A stretch of 64,000 bases of DNA from Flavobacterium sinopsychrotolerans (GCF_900110375.1 NZ_FODN01000004.1:237653-301652), one strand, 5' to 3'. Positions 53,998 through 63,827 are shown, numbered from the stretch's first letter. Numbers and translations: made by a program. Notes: generated by a model not told the origin, from the sequence alone.

Positions 53998-55138
53998 TTC
54001 ACTTATAGAGCTTAATCGCTCCGCATATCAAAACAACATCGATTTTCTAAAAAAGACTTTCGGAAAAAAAGTATTGGTTTCCTCTGTTGTAAAAGGAAAT
54101 GCGTATGGTCACGGGGTACAGGAGTTTGTTTCCATGGCTTTTCAATGTGGCGTAACTCATTTTTCTGTTTTTGATGTTCAAGAAGCTAAAGTTGTCAAAA
54201 GTACATTAAAGGACAAAGCAACTATCATGGTTATGGGACTTGTTCAGGATGAAGATATGGAATGGGTAATCCAAAATGACATCGAATTCTTTGTTTTTGA
54301 TAAAAGTCGACTGACGAAAGCTATGAAAACGGCTAAAAAACTCGCTAAAAAAGCAATTTTACATATTGAAGTCGAAACCGGAATGAACCGAACCGGTTTT
54401 GACAAAAACGAACTGAATACTGTTATTGCTTTATTAAAAAAAGAAGAGCAATATCTTACTTTTAAAGGACTTTGCACGCATTATGCGGGTGCCGAAAGTA
54501 TCGCTAATTATTACCGAGTCGATCAACAAATCAAGAAGTTTGAAGAAATTTATGCCGTTTTTTGCAAAAATGACCTGAAGCCACAAATCAGACATTCTGC
54601 TTGTTCTGCGGCGTCAATAATGTTTCCGCAAACCAGAATGGATATGGTACGCATCGGAATTATGCAATACGGATTGTGGTCCAGTCCCGAGGTATTTGTA
54701 ACCTATCTCAATTCTAAAAAGAATAAAACCGATCCATTACAGCGCGTTATCACTTGGAAAAGTGCTATTATGAGCATAAAAAAAGTAAATATTGGTGATT
54801 TCATTGGGTATGGAACTAGTTTTATGGCTAAAAGGAAAATGAAAATTGCTGTTATCCCCATTGGCTACTGTCACGGATACAGTCGCTCATTGAGCAACCA
54901 AGGTCGTGTTCTTATTCATGGACAACGCTGTGTTGTAGTGGGTTCCGTAAACATGAACATGATGACTGTCGACATTACTGATATCGACATAGCAAAAAAA
55001 GAGGATGAAGTGGTACTGATAGGCACACAAAAAGAGCTTTCCGTATCTGTAGCTTCATTCAGTGATTTCAGTAACCAACTCAATTACGAATTATTAACTC
55101 GGATTTCTAAAGCAATTCCACGTAAAATCATAGAATAA
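53987..55138 (+). CDS. Alanine-racemase-family PLP enzyme
   Basis: A 383-residue fold-type III PLP enzyme. The PLP-binding Lys is K36 in VVKGNAYGHG. The second active-site region GDFIGYGTSFMAKRK holds the GYG Tyr typical of Alr, followed by IPIGYCHGYSR. The usual SMD motif before MMTVD reads NMN (SVNMNMMTVDITD), a change near the substrate pocket. It could be a plain alanine racemase or one for another amino acid. I chose the ATG at 53987; one at 53918 lies well inside the M20 gene. Its TAA overlaps the ATG of the next gene by one base. Confidence 0.88.
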   Translation: MHTNSLIELNRSAYQNNIDFLKKTFGKKVLVSSVVKGNAYGHGVQEFVSMAFQCGVTHFSVFDVQEAKVVKSTLKDKATIMVMGLVQDEDMEWVIQNDIEFFVFDKSRLTKAMKTAKKLAKKAILHIEVETGMNRTGFDKNELNTVIALLKKEEQYLTFKGLCTHYAGAESIANYYRVDQQIKKFEEIYAVFCKNDLKPQIRHSACSAASIMFPQTRMDMVRIGIMQYGLWSSPEVFVTYLNSKKNKTDPLQRVITWKSAIMSIKKVNIGDFIGYGTSFMAKRKMKIAVIPIGYCHGYSRSLSNQGRVLIHGQRCVVVGSVNMNMMTVDITDIDIAKKEDEVVLIGTQKELSVSVASFSDFSNQLNYELLTRISKAIPRKIIE

Positions 55139-56211
55139 TGGCTTTTATAAAATTATATCGAAAAAAATTACAGGAAAACTATCAGTTTTTAGATGAAACA
55201 TTTAAATCCAGAAATATTGAATGGGGCGTAGTTTCAAAACTGTTGTGCGGAAATAAAATTTACCTCAAAGAAATCATTGCTTTAGGAGTGCGTGAAATTC
55301 ATGATTCCAGAGTGAGTAATTTGAAAAAAATTAAAGCACTAGATCCTGAAATTCAAACTGTGTATATAAAACCACCTGCAAAACGAAGTATTGAAAGCAT
55401 TGTTAAGTATGCCGATATCAGTTTTAATACTGAAATCTATACCATACAACTACTTTCAGATGAAGCGGTGAAGCAAAATAAGACGCATAAAATCATCATC
55501 ATGATTGAAATGGGCGACCTTCGCGAAGGCGTTATGGGGGAAGAATTAATAGACTTTTATGGTACAATTCTAAAAATGCCAAATATCGAAATCTCTGGTA
55601 TCGGGACGAATTTTAATTGCCTCAGCGGCGTAATGCCAACGCAGGACAAGCTTATTCAATTGAGTTTATACAAGCAATTAATCGAAGCTAAATTCAATAT
55701 CAGTATTCCGTTCGTTTCCGGAGGAACTTCGGTTACAATACCGTTACTCCTAAAAAATGCCCGACCAATGGCCGTGAATCACTTCCGAATAGGAGAAGCG
55801 CTATTCTTCGGGAAAGATTTGTTTACCGGAAATACCATTGAAGGAATGCACCATGATGTTTTTAAATTATACGCTGAAATCATCGAAATTACTGAAAAAC
55901 CGAATACACCAACAGGTGAATTAGGAGAGAATGTAGCTGGAAATTCGTTTTCAATGGACGATGTCACCGATTTAGGAATTACTTCGCTGCGAGCCATTCT
56001 AGATATTGGCTTGCTAGACATGCAGCCACAATATATCGAATCTGATGACACGGATATTACTATTGTAGATGCCAGTTCCGATATGTTGGTTATCGATATT
56101 TCTAATTCTAAAAAGACGTATAAAATTGGAGACTTAGTCGCTTTTCAAATACGATATATGGGGGCTTTGTATCTTTTAAATTCTGATTACATCGAAAAAA
56201 TAATCGAATAA
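55138..56211 (+). CDS. Ornithine-racemase-like PLP enzyme (alanine racemase N-terminal family)
   Basis: A 357-residue fold-type III PLP enzyme. K34 in WGVVSKLLCGN is the expected PLP Lys. Other landmarks are IIIMIEMGDLREGV, GIGTNFNCLSGVMP, VSGGTSV and NHFRIGEALFFGKD. These match the alanine/ornithine racemase-like class rather than true Alr. Orr enzymes convert L- to D-ornithine in clostridial ornithine catabolism; the substrate here is unproven. It ends the operon and is followed by a very strong bidirectional terminator. Confidence 0.85.
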   Translation: MAFIKLYRKKLQENYQFLDETFKSRNIEWGVVSKLLCGNKIYLKEIIALGVREIHDSRVSNLKKIKALDPEIQTVYIKPPAKRSIESIVKYADISFNTEIYTIQLLSDEAVKQNKTHKIIIMIEMGDLREGVMGEELIDFYGTILKMPNIEISGIGTNFNCLSGVMPTQDKLIQLSLYKQLIEAKFNISIPFVSGGTSVTIPLLLKNARPMAVNHFRIGEALFFGKDLFTGNTIEGMHHDVFKLYAEIIEITEKPNTPTGELGENVAGNSFSMDDVTDLGITSLRAILDIGLLDMQPQYIESDDTDITIVDASSDMLVIDISNSKKTYKIGDLVAFQIRYMGALYLLNSDYIEKIIE

Positions 56212-56275
56212 AAAAATTTCTTGCCTACAGATAAAATATAACAATTACATTTAGTAAAAAATACTAAATTCAAAA

Positions 56276-56327
56276 ACAAATTGCACTAATTTCCATGGCT
56301 TGATCTTTGGAAATTAGTGCAATTTGT
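56276..56327. terminator. Strong bidirectional terminator
   Basis: The arms 56276-56295 and 56308-56327 are perfect 20-base complements (ACAAATTGCACTAATTTCCA) around a 12-base loop. An A-run precedes and a T-run follows. It closes both the racemase operon and the convergent dsbD operon. Confidence 0.93.
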
Positions 56328-56355
56328 TTTTACTATTATACCTTGTTGCTACGTG

Positions 56356-58389
56356 CTACTTCACCTTTTTAAAACGATCAATTCCTTCTCCCAACCAGCC
56401 TTTATAGGCGTTGATATCTGAGTTATAACTTTCCGGTTTATCAGATAACATAGTACCTTCTGTGTCTAAAATGATGTAATACGGTTGCGCATTGGCTTTA
56501 AATTTTGTGATTTGAAAATCACTCCATTTATTCCCAACACTTACAATTTCTTTACCCGTTTCTTTTGATATATATTGCTCGCTTTTTGGCAATTCTCTTT
56601 TATCATCCACATACAAAGAAATTAATACCACTTCGTCTTGTAATATTTTTAGAATCGCAGGATCAGACCAAACATAATCTTCCATTTTTCTACAATTCAC
56701 ACAAGCATATCCTGTAAAATCCAGTAAAATGGGTTTATTTACTGATTTGGCATAAGCCAATCCTTTTTCATAATCTTCAAAAGCGACAAGATCATGTGGG
56801 CCTAAATGTGCGCCTTCCGGCAAAATTTGAGCTGATGCATTCGAACTACCTTTTGAGTTTCCTACTCCGTACGGACTTTCACTATAGGTCATTGGAGGCG
56901 GGAAACCTGAAATTAATTTTAATGGTGCTCCCCAAATTCCAGGAATCAAATAGATGGTAAAGGCCAAAACTACTAATCCGAAAGACAATCTTCCTACTGA
57001 AATATGATTCATAGGACTATCATGAGGAAGCGTAATTTTTCCGAATAAATAAAAGGCCAATGTTCCAAAAATAGCAATCCAAATTGCCAAGAAAACTTCT
57101 CTTTCCAAGAAATGCAATTGTAAAACTAAATCCGCATTCGACAAAAATTTGAATGCCAAAGCCAATTCTAAAAATCCTAAAACCACTTTAACCGTATTCA
57201 ACCAACCGCCAGATTTTGGTAATGAATTCAACCAACCCGGGAACATGGCAAACAACATAAATGGTAAGGCTAAGGCCAATGAAAATCCGAACATTCCAAC
57301 AATAGGGGCAATTCCACCTTTAGAAGCAGCTTCGACTAAAAGTGTTCCTACGATAGGTCCGGTACACGAAAAAGATACAATGGCTAATGCCAAAGCCATG
57401 AATAAAATTCCAATTATTCCGCCTCTATCCGCTTGATTATCGACTTTATTTGCCCAAGAATTAGGTAACATAATCTCAAAAGCTCCCAGAAATGAGGCAG
57501 CAAAAGTGACTAACAAAACAAAGAAAATAATATTAAACCAAACATTTGTAGACAACGCATTCAATGCATCCGCACCAAAAATCCACGTCACTAAGAATCC
57601 TAAAACCACATAAATGAATATGATAGCAATTCCATAAATAATAGCATTTCTAATTCCTTTTGCTTTTGTTTTACTTTGTTTCGTAAAAAAACTAACCGTC
57701 ATAGGAATCATCGGGAAGACGCAAGGCGTAAGCAATGCGGCAAATCCAGATAAAAAAGCAATAAAGAAAATAGACCATAATCCTCTTTGCTTTGAAGGTT
57801 TGGTATCCAGAACAGGAACTTTATCAGGAGTAACAACTTGTTCTTTATTTACATCCGCAATGGCAACTGAAGTATCAACTTTAGCTGAATCTATCGTAGT
57901 CAAATCTGATGCTACAGTAGTTATTTCCGCTGTTTTTGTAGCAGCAGGAATGGCAAACATAAAACTCTTCTCTAAATTGATACATGCTTCTTTACAAACC
58001 TGATAATTCAAATTAACTTCAATTTTTGAAATCTTTGGATTTGTAATCGTGATTTCTTGTTGAATTTGAGCTTTTTTCTCAAAGTACGTTTCGTTCACTT
58101 CAAAAACATCATTGAAAGCAGTTGTGGTTTTGCTTTCTTTGGCTTTGCCCACTAAATTAAAGTTACCTTTTTGATTTTTGAAAATAATTTCCAAAGGCAA
58201 AGATCCGCCGTCAGCCGTAAATTGGGAATATAAATGCCAATCTTTTTCTATGACGGCATTAAAAGTAAGAATATAATTACTCTCAGTTTTCTTTTCTATT
58301 TTGGTAGTCCATTTTGCAGGATCAAGAATTTGGGCATATCCATTGGCAAAAGCCAAAAAAGCAATAAGTATAAATAGTAGTTTCTTCAT
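56356..58389 (-). CDS. dsbD: Thiol:disulfide interchange protein DsbD
   Basis: A 677-residue protein that carries electrons from cytoplasmic thioredoxin across the inner membrane to periplasmic thiol proteins. Signal peptide MKKLLFILIAFLAFANGYAQ. The N-terminal DsbD-alpha domain (1-150) has YQVCKEACINL. The eight-helix transmembrane domain (about 205-480) has the Cys pair in ALLTPCVFPMIPMTV and FSCTGPIVGT. The C-terminal thioredoxin-like domain (about 530-677) has the redox motif YACVNCRKMEDYVW (CxxC). All three domains are complete. It overlaps tilS by one base. Confidence 0.95.
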   Translation of the reverse strand: MKKLLFILIAFLAFANGYAQILDPAKWTTKIEKKTESNYILTFNAVIEKDWHLYSQFTADGGSLPLEIIFKNQKGNFNLVGKAKESKTTTAFNDVFEVNETYFEKKAQIQQEITITNPKISKIEVNLNYQVCKEACINLEKSFMFAIPAATKTAEITTVASDLTTIDSAKVDTSVAIADVNKEQVVTPDKVPVLDTKPSKQRGLWSIFFIAFLSGFAALLTPCVFPMIPMTVSFFTKQSKTKAKGIRNAIIYGIAIIFIYVVLGFLVTWIFGADALNALSTNVWFNIIFFVLLVTFAASFLGAFEIMLPNSWANKVDNQADRGGIIGILFMALALAIVSFSCTGPIVGTLLVEAASKGGIAPIVGMFGFSLALALPFMLFAMFPGWLNSLPKSGGWLNTVKVVLGFLELALAFKFLSNADLVLQLHFLEREVFLAIWIAIFGTLAFYLFGKITLPHDSPMNHISVGRLSFGLVVLAFTIYLIPGIWGAPLKLISGFPPPMTYSESPYGVGNSKGSSNASAQILPEGAHLGPHDLVAFEDYEKGLAYAKSVNKPILLDFTGYACVNCRKMEDYVWSDPAILKILQDEVVLISLYVDDKRELPKSEQYISKETGKEIVSVGNKWSDFQITKFKANAQPYYIILDTEGTMLSDKPESYNSDINAYKGWLGEGIDRFKKVK

Positions 58390-59700
58390 TATTCTAATTG
58401 TATTTTAAGTATATTCTTTGTTGTATTCTCTATTCTAAAACGTTCATCCTGACGAAGACCAATAATCCAAACTATGTCTTCATTCGAACATAAAAGCCAC
58501 GAATTTTCTTTTTCCAGCAAGGATAATTTTTCATCTTTAAAAAGCTTGCTCACTTTTTTCGATTTACCATTCATCCCAAAAGGCTGAAAACTATCGCCCT
58601 CATTCCAATGGCGTAAAACTAAAGGAAATTGAAGTTTATCAGCGTCCACAAAGATAGCTGAGTTCGTTGTTAAACTAATGTCCGCTACTTTACAAAACGT
58701 AAGATTTAAGGGAATATTAACTTCTTTTTGATTTTCATCAATTGAATATTCCTCCTTTTCATTTACGAAATTTATAGGACTCAAGATTAAAGAATCTCTG
58801 TCTTTCAATAATCTATATTCTGGTGAAAAAATGTATTTGCCAGATTGGCTTTCGACCAAATCATAAATATCATCCCAAGCAGAAAATCCAAATTCTTTCA
58901 ACCATTGATACAAATACGATTTGTAATTGGGTAATTTTTTTAATTTTTTTAAATCAAAACAAATAGTATCCTCCTCTTGTTTAGCCACTTGCTGATAAAT
59001 CATAATTGATGCATCTTCGACCATCACTTGCGCTTCTTGCAAATAGGTTTGCGTTTTATGAAAAGATGAAAGAAAATTGGGATTCAATTCCTTTAACATC
59101 GGAACCAGATGATGGCGAATTTTATTCCGAAGGTATTTATCGGATGCATTGCTGCTGTCTTCGCGCCATTGAATGTTATTTAATTTGGCGTATTCTTCCA
59201 TTTCTTCTTGGCTAAATGCCAAAAGCGGACGAATTACTTTATCGTTTTGCTCTGGAATTCCAGTCAAACCTTCTAATCCTGTTCCTCGACTCAGATTGAT
59301 TAGGAAAGTTTCCAGATTATCATCGGCATGATGTGCCGTAAGAATATAATCGAATTTTTCAGTTTCTAATAATTCATAAAACCAGTTATATCGCAACTCA
59401 CGAGCGGCAACTTGCGTAGAAACTTTATAATCTTCTGCGAAAGCTTTAGTATCAAATTGTGTTATAAATACCGGAATATCATTTGCGGAAGCATATTCCT
59501 GGACAAAATTTTGGTCTCCAAAACTTTCCATTCCGCGCAATTGAAAATTACAATGTGCTATTCCTATTTTATAATCCAATTGCTGAAACAAATGCACCAT
59601 TACCATGCTATCTTTCCCGCCGCTTGTGGCAAGAAGTATTTTTTTTCCGCTCAAGAACTGGAAATTAAGAAGAAGGTGGTTTTTGAATTTCTGTAGCATG
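58389..59700 (-). CDS. tilS: tRNA(Ile)-lysidine synthase TilS
   Basis: A 436-residue cytoplasmic enzyme that puts lysine on C34 of the AUA-reading isoleucine tRNA, using ATP. The PP-loop ATPase motif is LLATSGGKDSMVMVHLF near residue 21. Further landmarks: AHCNFQLRGMESFGDQNFV, TAHHADDNLETFLINLSRGTGLEGLTGI, and the C-terminal TilS domain FVDADKLQFPLVLRHWNEGDSFQPFGMNGKSKKVSKLFKD. I use the ATG at 59700; a TTG two codons upstream is the alternative. Essential in most bacteria. Confidence 0.95.
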
Positions 59701-59726
59701 TTCAAATTTAAATAATTCGTTTGGAT

Positions 59727-61013
59727 TTAACTCAAAACTTCTCGCATCGCTTTTGCTTTAAGCAAACATTCCTCATATTCCTTTTCAGGAATGGATTGTG
59801 AAGTGATGGCACTTCCAACTGAAAAAGAAACGTATTTTTTTTCTTGATTGTACAAAATGCTTCGGATAACAACATTGAAATCAAAATCACCGTTTGGTGT
59901 AAAATAACCCACGGCACCGCTATACAACCCGCGTTTTGTTTCTTCCAACTGTTCAATGATTTTCATCACCGAAATTTTTGGTGCTCCAGTCATACTTCCC
60001 ATCGGGAAAGTGGTTTTTAAGACATCAACAACGGAATATTGCGCATCTAATTTTGATGTAATTGTAGAAATCATTTGATGAACTTGCAAAAAAGAATAAA
60101 TTTTACATAATTCTTGTACTTCAACGGAACCTTTTTGTGCCGTTCGAGACAAATCATTCCGTACTAAATCCGTTATCATAATATTTTCGGCTCGTTCTTT
60201 TGGGTCTAAAGCCAATTGCATTTTTGATTGCTCATCTTCAATTGGATCTAAAAATCGTTTCGCAGTTCCTTTAATGGGTTGCGAAATAATACGTTCTCCT
60301 TCTTTTCTCAAATAACGTTCCGGTGTCGCCGAGAGTAAAAAATGATTGTTGTTTTTTAAAAAAACGGCGAAAGGAGGCTGAGAAATTTCGTTGAGTTTGA
60401 TAAATTTTTCTATAGGATCAATCGTTGCGTTTTCAGTAAAAAATTCCATACAAAAATTAGCTTCATAAATATCGCCTTGATGAATGTGTTCCAATACTTT
60501 TGAAACCTTTTCAAGATAACTCTCTTTCGGAATCCGTTGTTGAATCGTTGCTAATGCTTCTATTTCGACTCTTGACTTTTGCATTTTGACAATTTCTTCA
60601 AAATCTTCCTCCACTTCATCGTCACACATATTGAGATATTGAATTTCAACTTGATTTCTTTTCAATAAAAACAACTTCTTAGGCTGAAAGAAAAATAAAT
60701 CCGGAAATTCTAATCCGTCAAAATTGGCAGATTGTAAGTGTTCAATATCATTTTTTAAATCATACGATAAATAGCCAAAAAGCCAGTCTTTGGTACTTTG
60801 CTGGTATTGTTTTAAATCCTCAAAAGCATTGTGACAATCTGTTTTTATTGAAGTAAATGCATCAACGGCAAGAACACAATCATAACTGGAATAATTTTGT
60901 GGATAATCATTGCTGTCCAAATAAATGATTTCTCGAAACTGTTGAGACCAAAATAAAAGCTGTTCTTTAAACAGTTTTGGATCAGAAATAGACTTGTAAA
61001 TAGAAGTTCTCAA
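59727..61013 (-). CDS. pabB: Aminodeoxychorismate synthase component I (anthranilate synthase I family)
   Basis: About 428 residues. It makes 4-amino-4-deoxychorismate from chorismate for folate. Diagnostic chorismate-binding motifs: PIKGTAKR (the catalytic PIKGT of PabB), ENIMITDLVRNDLSR, TTFPMGSMTGAPKISVMKIIEQLE, SGAVGYFTPNGDFDFNVVIRS and VGSAITSQSIPEKEYEECLLKA. No ATG occurs near the start; the TTG at 61013 gives (M)RTSIYKSI, the form I expect in Flavobacterium homologues, while a TTG at 61037 adds eight residues. It lies 26 bases before tilS, so pabB-tilS-dsbD form one minus-strand operon. Confidence 0.9.
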   Translation of the reverse strand: MRTSIYKSISDPKLFKEQLLFWSQQFREIIYLDSNDYPQNYSSYDCVLAVDAFTSIKTDCHNAFEDLKQYQQSTKDWLFGYLSYDLKNDIEHLQSANFDGLEFPDLFFFQPKKLFLLKRNQVEIQYLNMCDDEVEEDFEEIVKMQKSRVEIEALATIQQRIPKESYLEKVSKVLEHIHQGDIYEANFCMEFFTENATIDPIEKFIKLNEISQPPFAVFLKNNNHFLLSATPERYLRKEGERIISQPIKGTAKRFLDPIEDEQSKMQLALDPKERAENIMITDLVRNDLSRTAQKGSVEVQELCKIYSFLQVHQMISTITSKLDAQYSVVDVLKTTFPMGSMTGAPKISVMKIIEQLEETKRGLYSGAVGYFTPNGDFDFNVVIRSILYNQEKKYVSFSVGSAITSQSIPEKEYEECLLKAKAMREVLS

Positions 61014-61156
61014 AAAGTATTGGTATTTAAAATTCAAAATTACAACAAAAAATAAACCTTCAATAACCGATTTTACTAAAATTAGCTTATTTTTTTTGTA
61101 AATTTGATAGTGCGTGATCAGTTTTAGATTTTGTAAATCATTAAATCATTCCCGTT

Positions 61157-61561
61157 ATGGCTTCAAAAATTTTCCTCAATTTAGCTGTTAAAGACCTAAA
61201 AAAATCACTTGATTTTTTTACTACACTTGGATTTTCTTTCAATCCACAATTTACTGATGCGAGTGCCACTTGCATGATTATAGGTGAAAATATTTTTGCG
61301 ATGTTAGTTACTGAGCAACGTTTTAAAGATTTTACCAAAAAAGAAATTTGCAACGCACATAAATATACCGAAGTATTAATTGCCATAGATGTTGATAGTA
61401 GAGAAAAAGTAGATGAAATGGTCAAAATTGCAGTTGGTGCCGGTGGTTCAATTTATATGGAGCTACAAGATCATGGGTGGATGTACGGACATAGTTTTGC
61501 CGATTTAGACGGTCATCAATGGGAAATTATGTATATGGATGAAAATGCAATTCCAAAATAA
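61157..61561 (+). CDS. VOC-superfamily (glyoxalase/bleomycin-resistance-fold) protein
   Basis: A 134-residue protein of the vicinal-oxygen-chelate fold. The start MASKIFLNLAVKDLKKSLDFFTTLGFSFN, the middle CMIIGENIFAMLVTEQRFKDF and the end HSFADLDGHQWEIMYMDE fit the subgroup annotated as glyoxalase/extradiol dioxygenase-like. It has a Glu in the last strand (WEIMY) as a possible metal ligand. The substrate is unknown. It is followed 38 bases later by a small membrane protein. Confidence 0.88.
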   Translation: MASKIFLNLAVKDLKKSLDFFTTLGFSFNPQFTDASATCMIIGENIFAMLVTEQRFKDFTKKEICNAHKYTEVLIAIDVDSREKVDEMVKIAVGAGGSIYMELQDHGWMYGHSFADLDGHQWEIMYMDENAIPK

Positions 61562-61599
61562 TAATTATCAGATATGTAACCTCTAAAAAACCATATACT

Positions 61600-61980
61600 A
61601 TGAAAATCGCAATTATTATTATCCGAACTTTAATTGGGCTTATATTACTTTATGCGTCCATTAGCTTTTTTCTAAAACTAGCACCAGAACCTGAAGTTAC
61701 TGGGAATTTCAAAGCATTCAATATAGGTTTAGTCGCCTCTACTTACATCTTGCCATTAGCAAAATCAATAGAATTCCTTTGTGGACTATCATTTATTACC
61801 GGACGATATGTTACATTAGCCAATATCCTAATCCTACCAATCACCTTAAACATATTATTTATTAATTTTTTCTTATCCCCTGAAGGAATACCAATTGCTG
61901 TGTTCTTATTTTTAGGGAATCTGTTTTTAATTTACAGTCATTGGGAAAATTATAAAGGTCTGTTTGTAGCAAAAGGCTAA
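61600..61980 (+). CDS. DoxX-like membrane protein
   Basis: A 126-residue protein with four hydrophobic segments: IIIIRTLIGLILLYASISFFL, YILPLAKSIEFLCGLSFI, TLANILILPITLNILFINFFL and AVFLFLGNLFLIYSHW. The segment order, the length and the LAKSIEFLCGLSFITGRYV loop resemble DoxX-family proteins of Bacteroidota. The function is unknown. It may be co-transcribed with the VOC gene. A small hairpin follows. Confidence 0.75.
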   Translation: MKIAIIIIRTLIGLILLYASISFFLKLAPEPEVTGNFKAFNIGLVASTYILPLAKSIEFLCGLSFITGRYVTLANILILPITLNILFINFFLSPEGIPIAVFLFLGNLFLIYSHWENYKGLFVAKG

Positions 61981-62004
61981 AGAAAAACACCTCATACCAA
62001 ACAA

Positions 62005-62028
62005 AAACCCGCTCAATTGAACGGGTTT
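62005..62028. terminator. Bidirectional terminator between the DoxX-like gene and lpdA
   Basis: AAACCCG / CGGGTTT form a 7-base stem with a 10-base loop. An A-run is on the left and a T-run (62034-62038) on the right. It sits between two convergent stop codons. Confidence 0.7.
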
Positions 62029-62058
62029 CACTATTTTTAAATAAAGTTATTTAACTAA

Positions 62059-63462
62059 TTATACATGCAAAGCTCTATTATCAGTAGCAGCCAATGCAGC
62101 TTCTTTTATTGCTTCTGCAAAAGTTGGGTGTGCATGTGACATTCTTGAAATATCTTCAGCAGATGCTTTAAATTCCATAGCAGTAACGGCTTCAGCAATC
62201 AAATCCGCGCAACGAGCACCAATCATGTGAACTCCCAGTACTTCATCTGTTTTTGCATCAGCAAGAATTTTTACAAATCCGTCTAAATCACCTCCAGCAC
62301 GAGCACGACCTAAAGCTTTGAACGGAAAACTTCCTGATTTATAATCTACTCCAGCGGCTTTCAATTGATCTTCAGTTTGCCCAACTGCAGCCACTTCAGG
62401 CCAAGTATAAACAACACCAGGAATCAAGTTATAATCAATATGTGGTTTTTGACCCGCTAATATTTCAGCAACCATTGCTCCTTCTTCTTCTGCTTTGTGT
62501 GCTAACATTGCTCCACGAACTACATCTCCAATTGCATAAATATTTGGAATATTAGTTTGCAAATGATCATTTACTTCAACCATTCCTCTATCTGAGATTT
62601 TCACACCTGCTTTATCAGCATTCAAACCATCCGTATACGGACGACGTCCGACAGAAACTAATGAATAATCTCCTTCCAGTGTAATTGTTTCTCCTTTTGC
62701 GTTTTCAGCTTGAACAACAACTCCTTCGCCATTTCTTTCTACAGATTTCACTTTGTGCGAAACGTAGAATTTCATGCCTTGTTTTTTCAATACTTTAGTC
62801 AATTCTTTAGATAATGAAGCATCCATTCCTGGAATGATTCTGTCTAAATATTCTACAACAGAAACTTGCGCTCCCAATCGTAAATACACTTGACCTAATT
62901 CAATCCCAATTACTCCACCACCAATAATCACCAAATGTTTTGGTACTTCTTTAAGTTTCAAAGCTTCGGTAGAAGTGATGATTCTTTCTTTATCGATTTT
63001 GATAAATGGCAAAGAAGACGGCTTAGAACCTGTAGCGATTATGATATTTTTAGCTTCGATAGTTTCAGAAGTTCCATCTGCTTTTGCAACAGCAACATGT
63101 GTAGCGTCAACAAATGAACCTAATCCTTCGAGAACTGTAATTTTATTTTTGTCCATTAAAAATTTCACACCTCCTGAAGTCTGATCCACAACAGCTTGTT
63201 TACGCGCAATCATTTTTTCTAAATTCACTTTTACTTCACCCGAAACTTCAATTCCGTGATCTGCAAAATGAGCAATTTCACTGTAATGATGAGAAGAAGC
63301 AAGCAATGCTTTTGAAGGAATACAACCTACATTCAGGCAAGTTCCTCCAAGAGTGGAATATTTTTCGATAATTGCTGTTTTGAAACCCAATTGTGCACAA
63401 CGAATTGCTGATACATATCCGCCTGGTCCAGAACCTATAATGACTACGTCAAATGAACTCAT
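62059..63462 (-). CDS. lpdA: Dihydrolipoyl dehydrogenase (E3)
   Basis: A 467-residue flavoprotein that reoxidises dihydrolipoamide in 2-oxoacid dehydrogenase complexes. FAD-binding motif VVIIGSGPGGYVSAI. Redox-active disulfide in GGTCLNVGCIPSKALL (CxxxxC). NAD-binding GxGxxG in HLVIIGGGVIGIELGQVYL, then IPNIYAIGDVVRG, and the catalytic His-Glu pair in MSHAHPTFAEAIKEA near the end. Normal length. The dehydrogenase and acyltransferase genes are not adjacent. It is monocistronic with a nearby promoter. Confidence 0.97.
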   Translation of the reverse strand: MSSFDVVIIGSGPGGYVSAIRCAQLGFKTAIIEKYSTLGGTCLNVGCIPSKALLASSHHYSEIAHFADHGIEVSGEVKVNLEKMIARKQAVVDQTSGGVKFLMDKNKITVLEGLGSFVDATHVAVAKADGTSETIEAKNIIIATGSKPSSLPFIKIDKERIITSTEALKLKEVPKHLVIIGGGVIGIELGQVYLRLGAQVSVVEYLDRIIPGMDASLSKELTKVLKKQGMKFYVSHKVKSVERNGEGVVVQAENAKGETITLEGDYSLVSVGRRPYTDGLNADKAGVKISDRGMVEVNDHLQTNIPNIYAIGDVVRGAMLAHKAEEEGAMVAEILAGQKPHIDYNLIPGVVYTWPEVAAVGQTEDQLKAAGVDYKSGSFPFKALGRARAGGDLDGFVKILADAKTDEVLGVHMIGARCADLIAEAVTAMEFKASAEDISRMSHAHPTFAEAIKEAALAATDNRALHV

Positions 63463-63499
63463 AGTATATTTTTTTATTGTGTTTTTATAAAATGTTGCA

Positions 63500-63507
63500 C
63501 AAAATTA
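63500..63507 (-). promoter_or_regulatory. -7 promoter box of lpdA
   Basis: The minus strand reads TAATTTTG, a perfect TAnnTTTG, with a TTTA about 17 bases upstream as a weak -33. The leader to the ATG at 63462 would be about 30 bases. The 63463-63718 gap otherwise holds only the rRNA terminator. Confidence 0.55.
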
Positions 63508-63658
63508 AGGAATTAAGTTTTGTTTAAAGTTTAATTCAGAAGGTTTTTGTTATTAAAAATGAATTAACTGAAAAAATTAATTTCTCACGACAAAATTCTC
63601 ATAATATGAGTGTTTAAAAGCGACAATTACCCTATAAAAAACCTTATTAAACACAAAA

Positions 63659-63686
63659 AATCCTCATCAAATAAATGATGAGGATT
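63659..63686 (-). terminator. rRNA operon terminator
   Basis: AATCCTCATCA / TGATGAGGATT form an 11-base perfect stem around AATAAA. On the minus strand it is followed by T-rich sequence. It lies about 35 bases past the 5S rRNA. Confidence 0.8.
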
Positions 63687-63718
63687 TAAAAGAATCTGAA
63701 ACTAGTTCAGATTAAAGA

Positions 63719-63827
63719 AAGGCGACGACATACTCTCCCACATAACTGCAGTACCATCTGCGCAGGCGGGCTTAACTACTCTGTTCGGGATGGGAAGAGG
63801 TGAGCCCCGCCGCAATAACCACCTTAA
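63719..63827 (-). rRNA. rrf: 5S ribosomal RNA
   Basis: The minus strand reads GGTGGTTATTGCGGCGGGGC, then CACCTCTTCCCATCCCGAAC, the universally conserved 5S loop segment, and ends GAGTATGTCGTCGCC. The 5' and 3' ends pair as helix I (AGGTGGT with GTCGCCT, allowing G-U). Length of about 109 bases is normal. It is the last gene of an rRNA operon whose 16S and 23S genes lie beyond the right edge. End positions may be off by a few bases. Confidence 0.93.
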
